From Candidatus Heimdallarchaeota archaeon (GTDB taxonomy: Archaea; Asgardarchaeota; Heimdallarchaeia; Hodarchaeales; LC-3), in assembly GCA_027364495.1 (NCBI GenBank), contig DAHXPE010000128.1, positions 1 to 6,092 on the forward strand: a stretch of DNA of 6,092 nt, read 5' to 3'. Every line of letters starts with the position of its first letter. Position 1 is the first letter of the stretch. The translations under genes were made by a program, and so were the position numbers. Below the pieces are notes generated by a model, which was given only the letters and a program-made list of their open reading frames with translations, did not search any database and had not been told where the DNA came from. Positions 1 to 5,684 of this stretch are shown here, piece by piece.

Positions 1-14
1 TTTTATTAAAATTT

Positions 15-1154
15 TTAACTTGAACCGATTAAAATTGGTAATTTTAATCCATCTTTTATTGCTTTAATAAATTCAGGAATGACATCTTCATATCTCCCAA
101 TTATACCAAAATCAGCATGACTAAAAATAGGAGCAGCAGGGTCTTTATTTATAGCAACAACTTTTTTAGAAAACTTCATTCCAGCAAGATGCTGAATAGC
201 TCCGGAGATACCAACGGCGATGTAATATTGAGGTCTTACCGTTTTACCTGTTTGTCCTACCTGGTGGGCATATGAAATGAAGCCAGAATCAACCGCTTTA
301 CGCGAAGCTCCTAAGGCAGCTTTATAGCCATTTTCGTTCAGGACATCAACAAGTTGTTGTAATAATGGAAAACCATCTTCTCCGACACCATAACCACCTG
401 ATACAACTATATGAGCCTGTAGTAATTCAGAAGAAGCAGCATCTCCAGTTACTTTAGCTCTGTTAGTCTCAATTATTTGTACTTGTAATTCAGATGGTGA
501 AATAGTCACTTTATACTCTTCAATTGTTCCAGTACGACTGTAATCAGGTTCAAGGGGTAACATAGCACCGGGTCTTGCAGTAGCCATTTGAGGGAATGTC
601 CAAGGACCTATAATAGTAGCTAATTTAGATTCACCATAACTTGGTCGAATGAAATGAGCAACTTCTTTAAAATATTGCTTTTTAGTGACACTTTTGAATT
701 CACCGATATCAAATTCGGTACAGTCTGCTGAAAGACCAACCTCTAATCTTGCTGCCAATCTAGGAGCCAAATCTCTTCCTATTGTGGTTGCACCGAATAG
801 AAAAATTTCTGGTTTGTAGTGTTTAACAACCTGATCGAGTGCTTCAGCATAGGCTCGTGTACTAAATTCCGTTAAATCTTTATTATCAACAAATATAACT
901 CTATCAGCACCAAATGCGATTATTTCCTTTGCAACACCTTGGAAATCAACAGTAGAACTATCACCAACTACTACACTGCCTATGGTGGTTCGTAATTTGT
1001 CTTTTAGTTTTGTTCCTTCGCCTAAGATTTCTTTTGAAACATCAAGAATTTGACCATCGATTAATTCTGTCCAGGTTAAGATACCTCTATTCTCGCCTCT
1101 AAAATCTACTTCTTCTAATTCAAGTTTTTTTCTTGGTTTCTCTTCTTCTGACAT
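15..1154 (-). CDS. etfA: Electron transfer flavoprotein alpha subunit (EtfA/FixB type)
   Basis: This is the FAD-holding subunit of the EtfAB heterodimer, a cytoplasmic carrier that passes electrons between dehydrogenases and quinone or ferredoxin systems. Numbering is from the chosen ATG at 1154 (379 residues). The N-terminal alpha/beta domain starts near NRGILTW (about 23-29). The linker has PQMATARPG (188-196), typical of FixB/bifurcating-class alpha subunits. The C-terminal FAD domain shows GASR (282-285), QVGQTGKTV (298-306), GISGAIQH (315-322) and AINKDPAAPIF (334-344), which together make the ETF-alpha signature. There is no N-terminal ferredoxin extension and no cysteine cluster. A GTG at 1163 also opens the frame, but it lies inside the GGTGAT ribosome site (1164-1159), so ATG 1154 or the adjacent ATG 1157 is the better start. 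The gene follows etfB directly and ends in TAA 14 bases from the window edge, so any further operon genes are not visible. The family call is very secure; the bifurcating class is inferred from motifs. Confidence 0.96.
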   Translation of the reverse strand: MSEEEKPRKKLELEEVDFRGENRGILTWTELIDGQILDVSKEILGEGTKLKDKLRTTIGSVVVGDSSTVDFQGVAKEIIAFGADRVIFVDNKDLTEFSTRAYAEALDQVVKHYKPEIFLFGATTIGRDLAPRLAARLEVGLSADCTEFDIGEFKSVTKKQYFKEVAHFIRPSYGESKLATIIGPWTFPQMATARPGAMLPLEPDYSRTGTIEEYKVTISPSELQVQIIETNRAKVTGDAASSELLQAHIVVSGGYGVGEDGFPLLQQLVDVLNENGYKAALGASRKAVDSGFISYAHQVGQTGKTVRPQYYIAVGISGAIQHLAGMKFSKKVVAINKDPAAPIFSHADFGIIGRYEDVIPEFIKAIKDGLKLPILIGSS

Positions 1155-1157
1155 CAT

Positions 1158-1164
1158 AATCACC
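1158..1164 (-). promoter_or_regulatory. etfA ribosome binding site overlapping the etfB stop
   Basis: On the minus strand the bases read TAGGTGATTATGATG. The G ending the etfB TAG stop is the first base of GGTGAT, which is complementary to the usual archaeal 16S rRNA 3' end. It lies 1 and 4 bases before two adjacent ATG codons. This implies translational coupling of the two subunits and makes the GTG at 1163 an unlikely start. Confidence 0.7.
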
Positions 1165-2009
1165 TAACTAGATTCAACTTCTTCTGCTGGAGCATCTTTT
1201 GCTGGAGCATCCTTTTTAGCAACCATTTCTTCTAAAGCACTGAAGAAACTTTTGATTTGGCGTTCAGCTGAACCATCAAATTTCTGAAGTTCTCTGGTAC
1301 TAGTTACATTTTTAACTTTAGAAACAACGGTTGGAGAACCATTTAAGCCAACCTCAGCAGGATTAATACCGCACATATCAGCAGAATAAACCTTCATTTT
1401 GGATGCTCTAGCAAGCATTGCACCTTTTAAATATGGTCCACGTGGTGTGTTTCCAGTATTGGTTATAGATAATAAGCATGGAAAAGGTAAATATAATATT
1501 TGTGTTCCACGTTCAATCAATCGTTGAACCTTAACCCCATCCTTATAGAGCTCAACTTTTTCTACATAAGTGGCTTGATTGCATTTTAATCGTTCAGCAA
1601 CCTGAGCAGGTACGTGTGCTGTATCACCATCAACAGACTGGAGACCTGCAAAAAGGATATCATATGGTCTATCACCAGCGTGAGTTTGTATTAGTCTTGC
1701 GACTGCTTTTGCTGTAGCCATGGTATCACTGCCTGCTAATTTTCTATCGGAGAGAAGAACAGATTCATCAGCTCCCATTGATATTGCTTCCTTCATTGAT
1801 TGTTCAAAAAAGGGAGGTCCCATTGAAAAAACAGTTAAGGTGGAACCTGGAACCGAATTTTTAAGTTTAATTGCTTCTTCTAATGCATGTTTACAGTATG
1901 GATTTATTTGACTGGCTCCGGATCTATCCATTAAACCATCGGCACCAGCCTTCATTTGTAATGGAACTTGTTTAAGTAACGTGCCAATTTTCAGGGGTTT
2001 TTGGGGCAT
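1164..2009 (-). CDS. etfB: Electron transfer flavoprotein beta subunit (EtfB/FixA type)
   Basis: This is the beta subunit of the EtfAB heterodimer. It binds AMP in classical ETFs, or a second FAD in electron-bifurcating ones. Numbered from ATG 2018 (284 residues), it shows KQVP (16-19), INPYCKHALEEA (38-49), SMGP (65-68), LLSDRKLAGSDTMAT (88-102), GLQSVDGDTAHVP (125-137) and TPRGPYLKG (191-199). The SDR..AG.DT and S.DGDT.xVP blocks match the FixA/Bcd-associated class more than mitochondrial-type ETF beta. The C-terminal tail (about 268-284) is a low-complexity KDAPA repeat followed by acidic residues. Two starts are possible. ATG 2018 abuts an AAGGAT ribosome site with no spacing, while ATG 2009 sits 9 bases beyond it, so 2009 (281 residues) is preferred unless the transcript is leaderless. 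The TAG stop at 1166-1164 overlaps the etfA ribosome site. The family is certain; the start is uncertain by three codons. Confidence 0.96.
   Translation of the reverse strand: MPQKPLKIGTLLKQVPLQMKAGADGLMDRSGASQINPYCKHALEEAIKLKNSVPGSTLTVFSMGPPFFEQSMKEAISMGADESVLLSDRKLAGSDTMATAKAVARLIQTHAGDRPYDILFAGLQSVDGDTAHVPAQVAERLKCNQATYVEKVELYKDGVKVQRLIERGTQILYLPFPCLLSITNTGNTPRGPYLKGAMLARASKMKVYSADMCGINPAEVGLNGSPTVVSKVKNVTSTRELQKFDGSAERQIKSFFSALEEMVAKKDAPAKDAPAEEVESS
1185..1214 (-). repeat. 15-bp tandem duplication in the etfB C-terminal tail
   Basis: Two adjacent 15-base units, TGCTGGAGCATCTTT and TGCTGGAGCATCCTT (plus strand, one mismatch), encode a repeated DAPAK-like pentapeptide near the EtfB C-terminus. 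The repeat keeps frame and lies in a non-conserved, probably disordered tail. Confidence 0.8.
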
Positions 2010-2081
2010 TAATCTCATATCCTTTTTAAAAAAAATCTTAATCAGTAATTTTAAAACAATTAATAAGTTTCAAGTCTTTAA

Positions 2082-2097
2082 GTATAAATATTTAAAG
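2082..2097 (-). promoter_or_regulatory. Probable archaeal TATA box for etfB-etfA
   Basis: The minus strand reads CTTTAAATATTTATAC here. TTTAAATA (2096-2089) is a typical archaeal TATA element and is identical to the octamer before the candidate RNA at 3260. A start about 25 bases downstream (near 2067) would give a leader of roughly 50-60 bases before etfB. The background is AT-rich, so this is a plausible site and not a proven one. Confidence 0.45.
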
Positions 2098-2109
2098 TTG
2101 TTTTAATAT

Positions 2110-2503
2110 TTTAGGATTAATTAAAAAAAAAAATTATTTTTTCTTAAAGTTTCTAGCTTATTCAGCCAGTAAGTTTTGTGATTTAAAACCAGACTGTTCT
2201 ATGATAGTATAAACCAAGCATTGAAATTAGAGTTAGTAACAATGAAAGATCAAGGACTGCTACCATTAAGTCAAGAAATACTTTCTCAAATCTTCATTTG
2301 AGAAATGAAGTATTAGCAAATATATCAAATGGGCTAATGAACTGAGCAATTTACGTGTATTTTTAATTTATATAATCTCGGTTCAGGAACAGCACCTCGA
2401 ATAAATAATCGTATTTTTTTCGTTTTTATTACATCTTTGGTTTTTAAAAATTCCTAATAAGAATATTATTTACCTTAATTAATAATCAATTTTGTGATCT
2501 AAC
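2110..2503. other. Intergenic stretch without an intact gene
   Basis: No intact gene is visible. A 19-codon plus-strand frame starts at ATG 2242 (MKDQGLLPLSQEILSQIFI) and stops inside the hairpin at 2277-2314. A one-base shift would continue it as LHLRNEVLANISNGLMN before another stop. This could be the remnant of a decayed gene, or chance. No tRNA, rRNA or CRISPR pattern is seen. Confidence 0.4.
2277..2314. repeat. Imperfect inverted repeat (hairpin), 15 paired positions
   Basis: The left arm AATACTT-TCTCAAAT (2277-2291) pairs with ATTTGAGA (2296-2303) and AAGTATT (2308-2314) around a CTTC loop, with a 4-base AATG bulge on the right arm. It is not followed by a T-run on the plus strand, so it is not an obvious terminator. 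Its function is unknown. Confidence 0.6.
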
Positions 2504-3211
2504 ATGGAGCAAAAAATAAAATTTGGAAATTATTATATTATTGATAATGGATATGAAATTACTGATACCAATTTCTATAGTCTTCCTGATTATACGCACC
2601 CTTGTCTAATATCCTTTTGGGGATGAGTATTAATAATAGTAGCTCATTATTTTTTTGACTATCGTAAAATTTATATTTTGCCTTCTATGGTAAAGTGCTA
2701 AGGTTTACCATTCCGTAGCTTGTGATTTACGGTTAATTAGAGTAAATATTATTCCAGTAAAAATGAGGAAAAAAATTTTTATTTTACAATCTCAAAAAAT
2801 GAACCATTTGATCCTGAAGAAAATATCTTAAACTTATCTGACTGCATTGTCAAAATATATTATCATAAGGATAGATCTGATGCATTAGAATTAATATCAT
2901 CCCTTTCTGGAGTTATTACTGATGAGAGCTATATTTACGCGGTAAATGATAGAGAGATTCATTTTATTGATAATGGAGAAGACATAATTTATTCTGATTT
3001 TGAATACCTGATGTTTTTTTACGGGAATGCTTTTAAAATTATCGTTTCTAAAGATTTTTTTGATTTTAATAAAGATTTGAAGGGAGTTACCTTAATCGTT
3101 ACTATCAATGGAGATTTGACTTTTCCACAGCATACAATAGTAATTGAAGTTGATCATCCTGAAAAAAATCTTACCTATAAACAAATATATGGTGATTATT
3201 GGCAAAATTAG
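2504..3211 (+). pseudogene. Decayed hypothetical protein gene with four in-frame stops
   Basis: I do not recognise the family. ATG 2504 opens a protein-like frame (MEQKIKFGNYYIIDNGYEI...) with a weak GTGAT ribosome-site match at 2494-2498. The frame is cut by TGA (2624-2626), TAA (2699-2701), TGA (2723-2725) and TAG (2738-2740). The same frame then stays open from 2741 to the TAG at 3209-3211, about 156 codons. That stretch has no ATG, GTG or TTG before ATG 3011, so its first 90 codons cannot be reached by a normal start. The composition (acidic, many Y, F, I, D, no transmembrane stretch, strand-like segments such as TLIVTING and HTIVIEVDH) looks like real soluble protein. If intact, the product would be about 235 residues. 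The simplest reading is a pseudogene with stops and perhaps an insertion at 2627-2740. A short translated product from ATG 3011 (66 residues) is possible but less likely. Confidence 0.5.
2687..2732. repeat. Two adjacent hairpins inside the broken gene
   Basis: A perfect 8-bp inverted repeat, ATGGTAAA (2687-2694) with TTTACCAT (2704-2711), has a 9-base loop. One base later comes a 5-bp repeat, CCGTA (2713-2717) with TACGG (2728-2732), with a 10-base loop. Both lie in the segment with the cluster of stops that separates the two open halves of the decayed gene. Confidence 0.6.
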
Positions 3212-3231
3212 TAATTTTTCTAACATATAGA

Positions 3232-3239
3232 TTTAAATA
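3232..3239 (+). promoter_or_regulatory. TATA box for the candidate small RNA
   Basis: TTTAAATA lies with its centre about 25 bases before position 3260, where the RNA's terminal stem begins. That is the normal archaeal TATA-to-start distance. It matches the octamer upstream of etfB. Confidence 0.45.
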
Positions 3240-3259
3240 AATTTTAATAATATTTTTTA

Positions 3260-3338
3260 AACGGGAATGATGCAAATTGCACTTTTTAAATTACTTTTCT
3301 TAGTAATAATGACAGAATAGAAAAAAAGCTGACCCGTT
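3260..3338 (+). ncRNA. Candidate box C/D-like small RNA
   Basis: A 79-base element is closed by a perfect 6-bp terminal stem, AACGGG (3260-3265) with CCCGTT (3333-3338), which is unusually GC-rich for this region. Just inside it are a C-box-like AUGAUGC (3267-3273; consensus RUGAUGA, last base off) and an exact D box CUGA (3329-3332), placed as in a kink-turn. Internally there are D'-like CUUA (3299-3302) and C'-like AUAAUGA (3306-3312), each one base from consensus. Archaeal C/D RNAs guide 2'-O-methylation of rRNA or tRNA with L7Ae, Nop5 and fibrillarin. Against the call, the C-to-D' spacer is about 25 bases, longer than the usual 10-14, and both guide regions are A/U-rich with no rRNA target I recognise. 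It could instead be another kink-turn RNA. The flanking TATA box and T-tracts support an independent transcription unit. Confidence 0.4.
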
Positions 3339-3351
3339 CTTCAAATTAAAA

Positions 3352-3377
3352 TTTTTAAATCATTTTTAAAACCTTTA
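3352..3377 (+). terminator. T-rich 3' flank of the candidate small RNA
   Basis: Two TTTTT tracts (3352-3356 and 3362-3366) and a TTT follow the RNA's terminal stem within about 40 bases. Archaeal RNA polymerase can terminate at oligo-T tracts without a hairpin. Weak evidence, because the whole region is AT-rich. Confidence 0.3.
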
Positions 3378-3412
3378 CAATAACGTATTAGCCTTTTACA
3401 TGAATAATAACG

Positions 3413-3970
3413 TCAGTTGAGAGTTTTTATTTTTCTAAATTGAAAAGTAAACTCGGATAAAACCAAAATTTCGATTAATAATAATAATATAATAAAATCA
3501 ACGGGTATTAAAGGCAATGATAAAACAAAGCCCACTAAAAATACTATCTCAGCCAAGGAAATTATTTTATTGCTAAAATAGGTTTTAAAAAAAAAGACCT
3601 CTTCAAGATTAGAAGGAACTTTTAGTAAATGAGGCGTAAAATACGTATTGTGTTTAAATGGAATAATCGGAAGACCCCAATCAAATAAGTCAAATAGGAG
3701 ATGGTATAATGCACCTAAAAACACCCATAGCAATATAATATGACTCATTAAGCATAAAATAATCAGCCCAAAATAGAACAAAAATGAATGGGTTATGAAT
3801 TCTCGATGATTGACAATTTTGAAAATCTTCTTTGAGACAAAAAAATCTCCGTCTAAAAGTAAAGACCCTAAAAGAAAGAGAACACCTTCAAATAACGAAA
3901 AATTATGAAGAAAAGAAAATAAAAATGCTAATGCAATTGTTGTTGTATGAAGATGACCAGATGGTCTCAC
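3413..3970 (-). CDS. YdjM/DUF457-like membrane protein, putative metal-dependent hydrolase
   Basis: This is a 185-residue integral membrane protein. Hydrophobic segments lie at about 10-22, 26-39, 62-86, 138-156 and 158-172. Conserved-looking polar residues sit between them: H6/H8, D40-G-D42, H55-R56, T60-H61-S62, H90, D94 and D97. The pattern LLDGD ... HREFITHS ... YHLLFDLFDWG fits the YdjM/DUF457 family of membrane-bound putative metal-dependent hydrolases (named from LexA-binding YdjM of E. coli). The true substrate is unknown in most members, and no LexA link should be assumed here. The start is GTG (3970-3968) with a TAGGT ribosome site (3983-3979) 8 bases upstream; no ATG lies upstream in frame. 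It starts 19 bases after the tyrS stop, so the two are probably co-transcribed. It ends in TGA. The membrane nature is secure; the family call is moderate and rests on motifs alone. Confidence 0.72.
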   Translation of the reverse strand: MRPSGHLHTTTIALAFLFSFLHNFSLFEGVLFLLGSLLLDGDFFVSKKIFKIVNHREFITHSFLFYFGLIILCLMSHIILLWVFLGALYHLLFDLFDWGLPIIPFKHNTYFTPHLLKVPSNLEEVFFFKTYFSNKIISLAEIVFLVGFVLSLPLIPVDFIILLLLIEILVLSEFTFQFRKIKTLN

Positions 3971-3989
3971 GATTAAAGACCTACTTAAA

Positions 3990-4970
3990 TTAATCCTTGC
4001 TTTTCAAGAATTCTTCTCTTATAGGAGTAATTATTTTATTCAATTCAGTAGCTATTGCCATTTTAACATCCAAAGGATGAATTTTGTTTTCCTTAAAGGT
4101 GGTAGCTAATTCTTCGTAGTTATTAAAAGTAATTGATCCTCCAAATTTGGGTTTTCGTTCGATCACTAATCCGTTGGTTAAACGAGGAAAAACAATATTT
4201 TTAGCTATTTGCAATACGGGATTATCTTCTTCCTGTCCTTGTGGACAAAATGCATTTTTTAAACTTGACTTAAGGGTTTCTTCAGAATCTACTACCGAAA
4301 TATTAGAACCAGGAATGCTTGAGGACATTTTTTTACCAGGACCAAGTAATGATGTTACTAAAGGTGTATGAACACAAATAGGAGCTGGCCAACCAATATC
4401 AGGTAATTGTTCCCGAGCTAACATGTGAATTTTTCGCTGTTCTTTTCCAGCCTGAGCAATTTCAACTCCTAAATATTTGATGTCATTAGTTTGCATTAAT
4501 GGATACATGATCTGAGAAATATGAGCATTATCGATATCCCGAGCTACTTCTTGCATAGATCTTAAACCTCGACTCAGAGTTGTTTTCATAGCTAAACGCA
4601 TAATATCTTTCCAATATTCAGGTTCCAATTGATAAGATGAACCAACGATGAATTCAGGATTTTTAAGACCTAGCAATTTCATTGTTTTTTTCCAAATACG
4701 AACCTGTTCATTAATAAACTCATCATCACCTTTAAGATTAAGTTTAGCATGAAGATCTGCTAGTAAAACCTTTACTTTACAACCAGCCTTTTCTAAATCA
4801 ATTAATTTGGTTACAGTAACAAAATGACCAAGGTGAAGCGGTCCAGAAGGTTCGTATCCACAATAAGTCGTTGGATTTGAATTAGTTTCTAGTTTTTGAC
4901 GTAATTCTTCTTCAGTGATTATTTCATCAACGTTTCTTTTAATGAGATCTAATTTTGATTCAATATCCAA
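3990..4970 (-). CDS. tyrS: Tyrosyl-tRNA synthetase, archaeal type
   Basis: This class I synthetase attaches tyrosine to tRNA-Tyr. It has 326 residues, slightly longer than the 306 of Methanocaldococcus jannaschii TyrRS. The HIGH-type motif is PLHLGH (44-49) and the KMSKS-type motif is KKMSSS (213-218). Tyrosine-pocket residues align with the M. jannaschii enzyme: Y36 (YCGYEPSG), Y156, Q160, D163 (YPLMQTNDIKY) and Q178 (KEQRK). D163, equivalent to Mj D158, argues for TyrRS over the related TrpRS. R179-K180 match the residues reading the archaeal C1-G72 pair, and KIHPLDVK (H298, P299, D301) matches the anticodon-reading site. The bacterial S4-type C-terminal domain is absent, as expected. The start is TTG 4970: GAGGAT (4982-4977) lies 6 bases upstream, and the first in-frame ATG is at residue 97, inside the catalytic domain. 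After KMSSS the sequence reads IPGSN where M. jannaschii has KGN, a small difference in the flexible loop. Confidence 0.96.
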   Translation of the reverse strand: MDIESKLDLIKRNVDEIITEEELRQKLETNSNPTTYCGYEPSGPLHLGHFVTVTKLIDLEKAGCKVKVLLADLHAKLNLKGDDEFINEQVRIWKKTMKLLGLKNPEFIVGSSYQLEPEYWKDIMRLAMKTTLSRGLRSMQEVARDIDNAHISQIMYPLMQTNDIKYLGVEIAQAGKEQRKIHMLAREQLPDIGWPAPICVHTPLVTSLLGPGKKMSSSIPGSNISVVDSEETLKSSLKNAFCPQGQEEDNPVLQIAKNIVFPRLTNGLVIERKPKFGGSITFNNYEELATTFKENKIHPLDVKMAIATELNKIITPIREEFLKSKD

Positions 4971-4976
4971 TTCAAA

Positions 4977-4982
4977 ATCCTC
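4977..4982 (-). promoter_or_regulatory. Ribosome binding site that fixes the TTG start of tyrS
   Basis: GAGGAT on the minus strand is followed by 6 bases (TTTGAA) and then TTG. No ATG or GTG occurs in frame between the upstream stop (near 5025) and residue 97, so this site decides the start. Confidence 0.75.
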
Positions 4983-5023
4983 TAAGGTTAATATTATTCT
5001 TTTAATTGAATGAAAATAAATGG

Positions 5024-5031
5024 CTTATAAA
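5024..5031 (-). promoter_or_regulatory. Probable TATA box of tyrS
   Basis: The minus strand reads TTTATAAG, centred about 57 bases before the TTG start. A transcript starting about 25 bases downstream would carry a leader of about 30 bases. Other AT-rich boxes (for example at 5061-5070) are possible. Confidence 0.4.
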
Positions 5032-5087
5032 ATCTAATTAATAAATTTTTTATAAATTAAATTTATATGTTTGAGTACATAAGAAAA

Positions 5088-5139
5088 AAGGAGGAAAATT
5101 AATCTTTAAATGAAAAATACTAAGAAAATTAAAGATTAA
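5088..5139 (+). other. AAGGAGG element followed by a 9-codon mini-ORF
   Basis: A strong ribosome-site-like AAGGAGG (5088-5094) precedes ATG 5110, which opens MKNTKKIKD and stops at TAA 5137-5139. The 15-base spacing is long for initiation, and the spacing region is one arm of the inverted repeat at 5096-5142. A TTTATAAA box (5049-5056) could start a plus-strand transcript near 5078. This may be a leader peptide or purely chance. Confidence 0.3.
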
Positions 5140-5142
5140 TTT
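5096..5142. repeat. Perfect 14-bp inverted repeat, 19-base loop
   Basis: AAATTAATCTTTAA (5096-5109) and TTAAAGATTAATTT (5129-5142) are exact reverse complements around a 19-base A-rich loop. Read on the minus strand, the hairpin is followed by CCTCCTTTTTT, a terminator-like T-rich tail. It lies about 125 bases upstream of the tyrS start. Confidence 0.75.
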
Positions 5143-5197
5143 CATCATTTCTTGAATCTATAATGTTACCACCAAACTATTTTATGCTTTATATATA

Positions 5198-5230
5198 TCT
5201 TTGAATCAAAGAGCCAAAGAATTCTTTGAT
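5198..5230. repeat. Three-part TCTTTGA/TCAAAGA inverted repeat cluster
   Basis: TCTTTGA (5198-5204), then A, then TCAAAGA (5206-5212), form a near-continuous palindrome. ATCAAAGA (5205-5212) also pairs with TCTTTGAT (5223-5230) across 10 bases. The middle arm can pair with either side, giving two mutually exclusive hairpins. Confidence 0.55.
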
Positions 5231-5684
5231 ACTCTAAAATTAAAATCATTTTTGTCAGAATAAAAAATCCTATACACTAACTAAATTTTTAAACTCACCT
5301 CTTTCAACTTTATTTTAGAAACAAAACAATATTTTCGCTTTTCGAAAAGTTATCATGTAAAATCAAGCTTGAATTAAAATTATATTATTGATTAATAAAA
5401 ATTAGTTTTTGAGATTAATTATAAGTTAAGAACAGTTAAAAATAATATCAATTGGCTATTCATCAAAGTATTTTACAATATCATATTAATAGGTGGATCA
5501 GTTTTTAATTATTATTTATTCTCGCTTTTTTCTTCAACTGGATTTTGGATCTTTACTTTACATTCATTTTTGCAGGACATTAGAAGAGAATAAAACGATT
5601 TTATAAATAATTGGAGTAAATATCAGCGACAAATGCAATTTATAGACAAAAAATTAAAGTTTTCATATACAAAAGGTTAATTAG
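5231..5684. other. AT-rich stretch with no supported gene
   Basis: No plausible protein or RNA gene is seen on either strand; the frames are short and lack ribosome sites. The only notable structure is a 12-bp palindrome, CTTTTCGAAAAG (5338-5349). Confidence 0.5.

Noticed and set aside
1720..1911. Plus-strand open frame of 63 codons opposite etfB
   Set aside because: It lies antisense to well-conserved EtfB motifs and has no ribosome site; it is a shadow of the real gene.
3011..3211. Intact 66-residue gene starting at ATG 3011
   Set aside because: The same frame is open and protein-like for 90 codons upstream of this ATG and no ribosome site precedes it, so it is better seen as the 3' end of a larger decayed gene.
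4147..4371. Plus-strand open frame of 74 codons opposite tyrS
   Set aside because: It is antisense to the conserved KMSSS region of TyrS and is a shadow frame.
5143..5149. Perfect C box (ATGATGA) on the minus strand
   Set aside because: No CTGA D box follows within about 70 bases and no terminal stem is present, so a second C/D RNA is not supported.
5166..5249. Minus-strand 27-codon frame starting ATG at 5249
   Set aside because: It has no ribosome site and crosses the repeat cluster at 5198-5230; too short to support.
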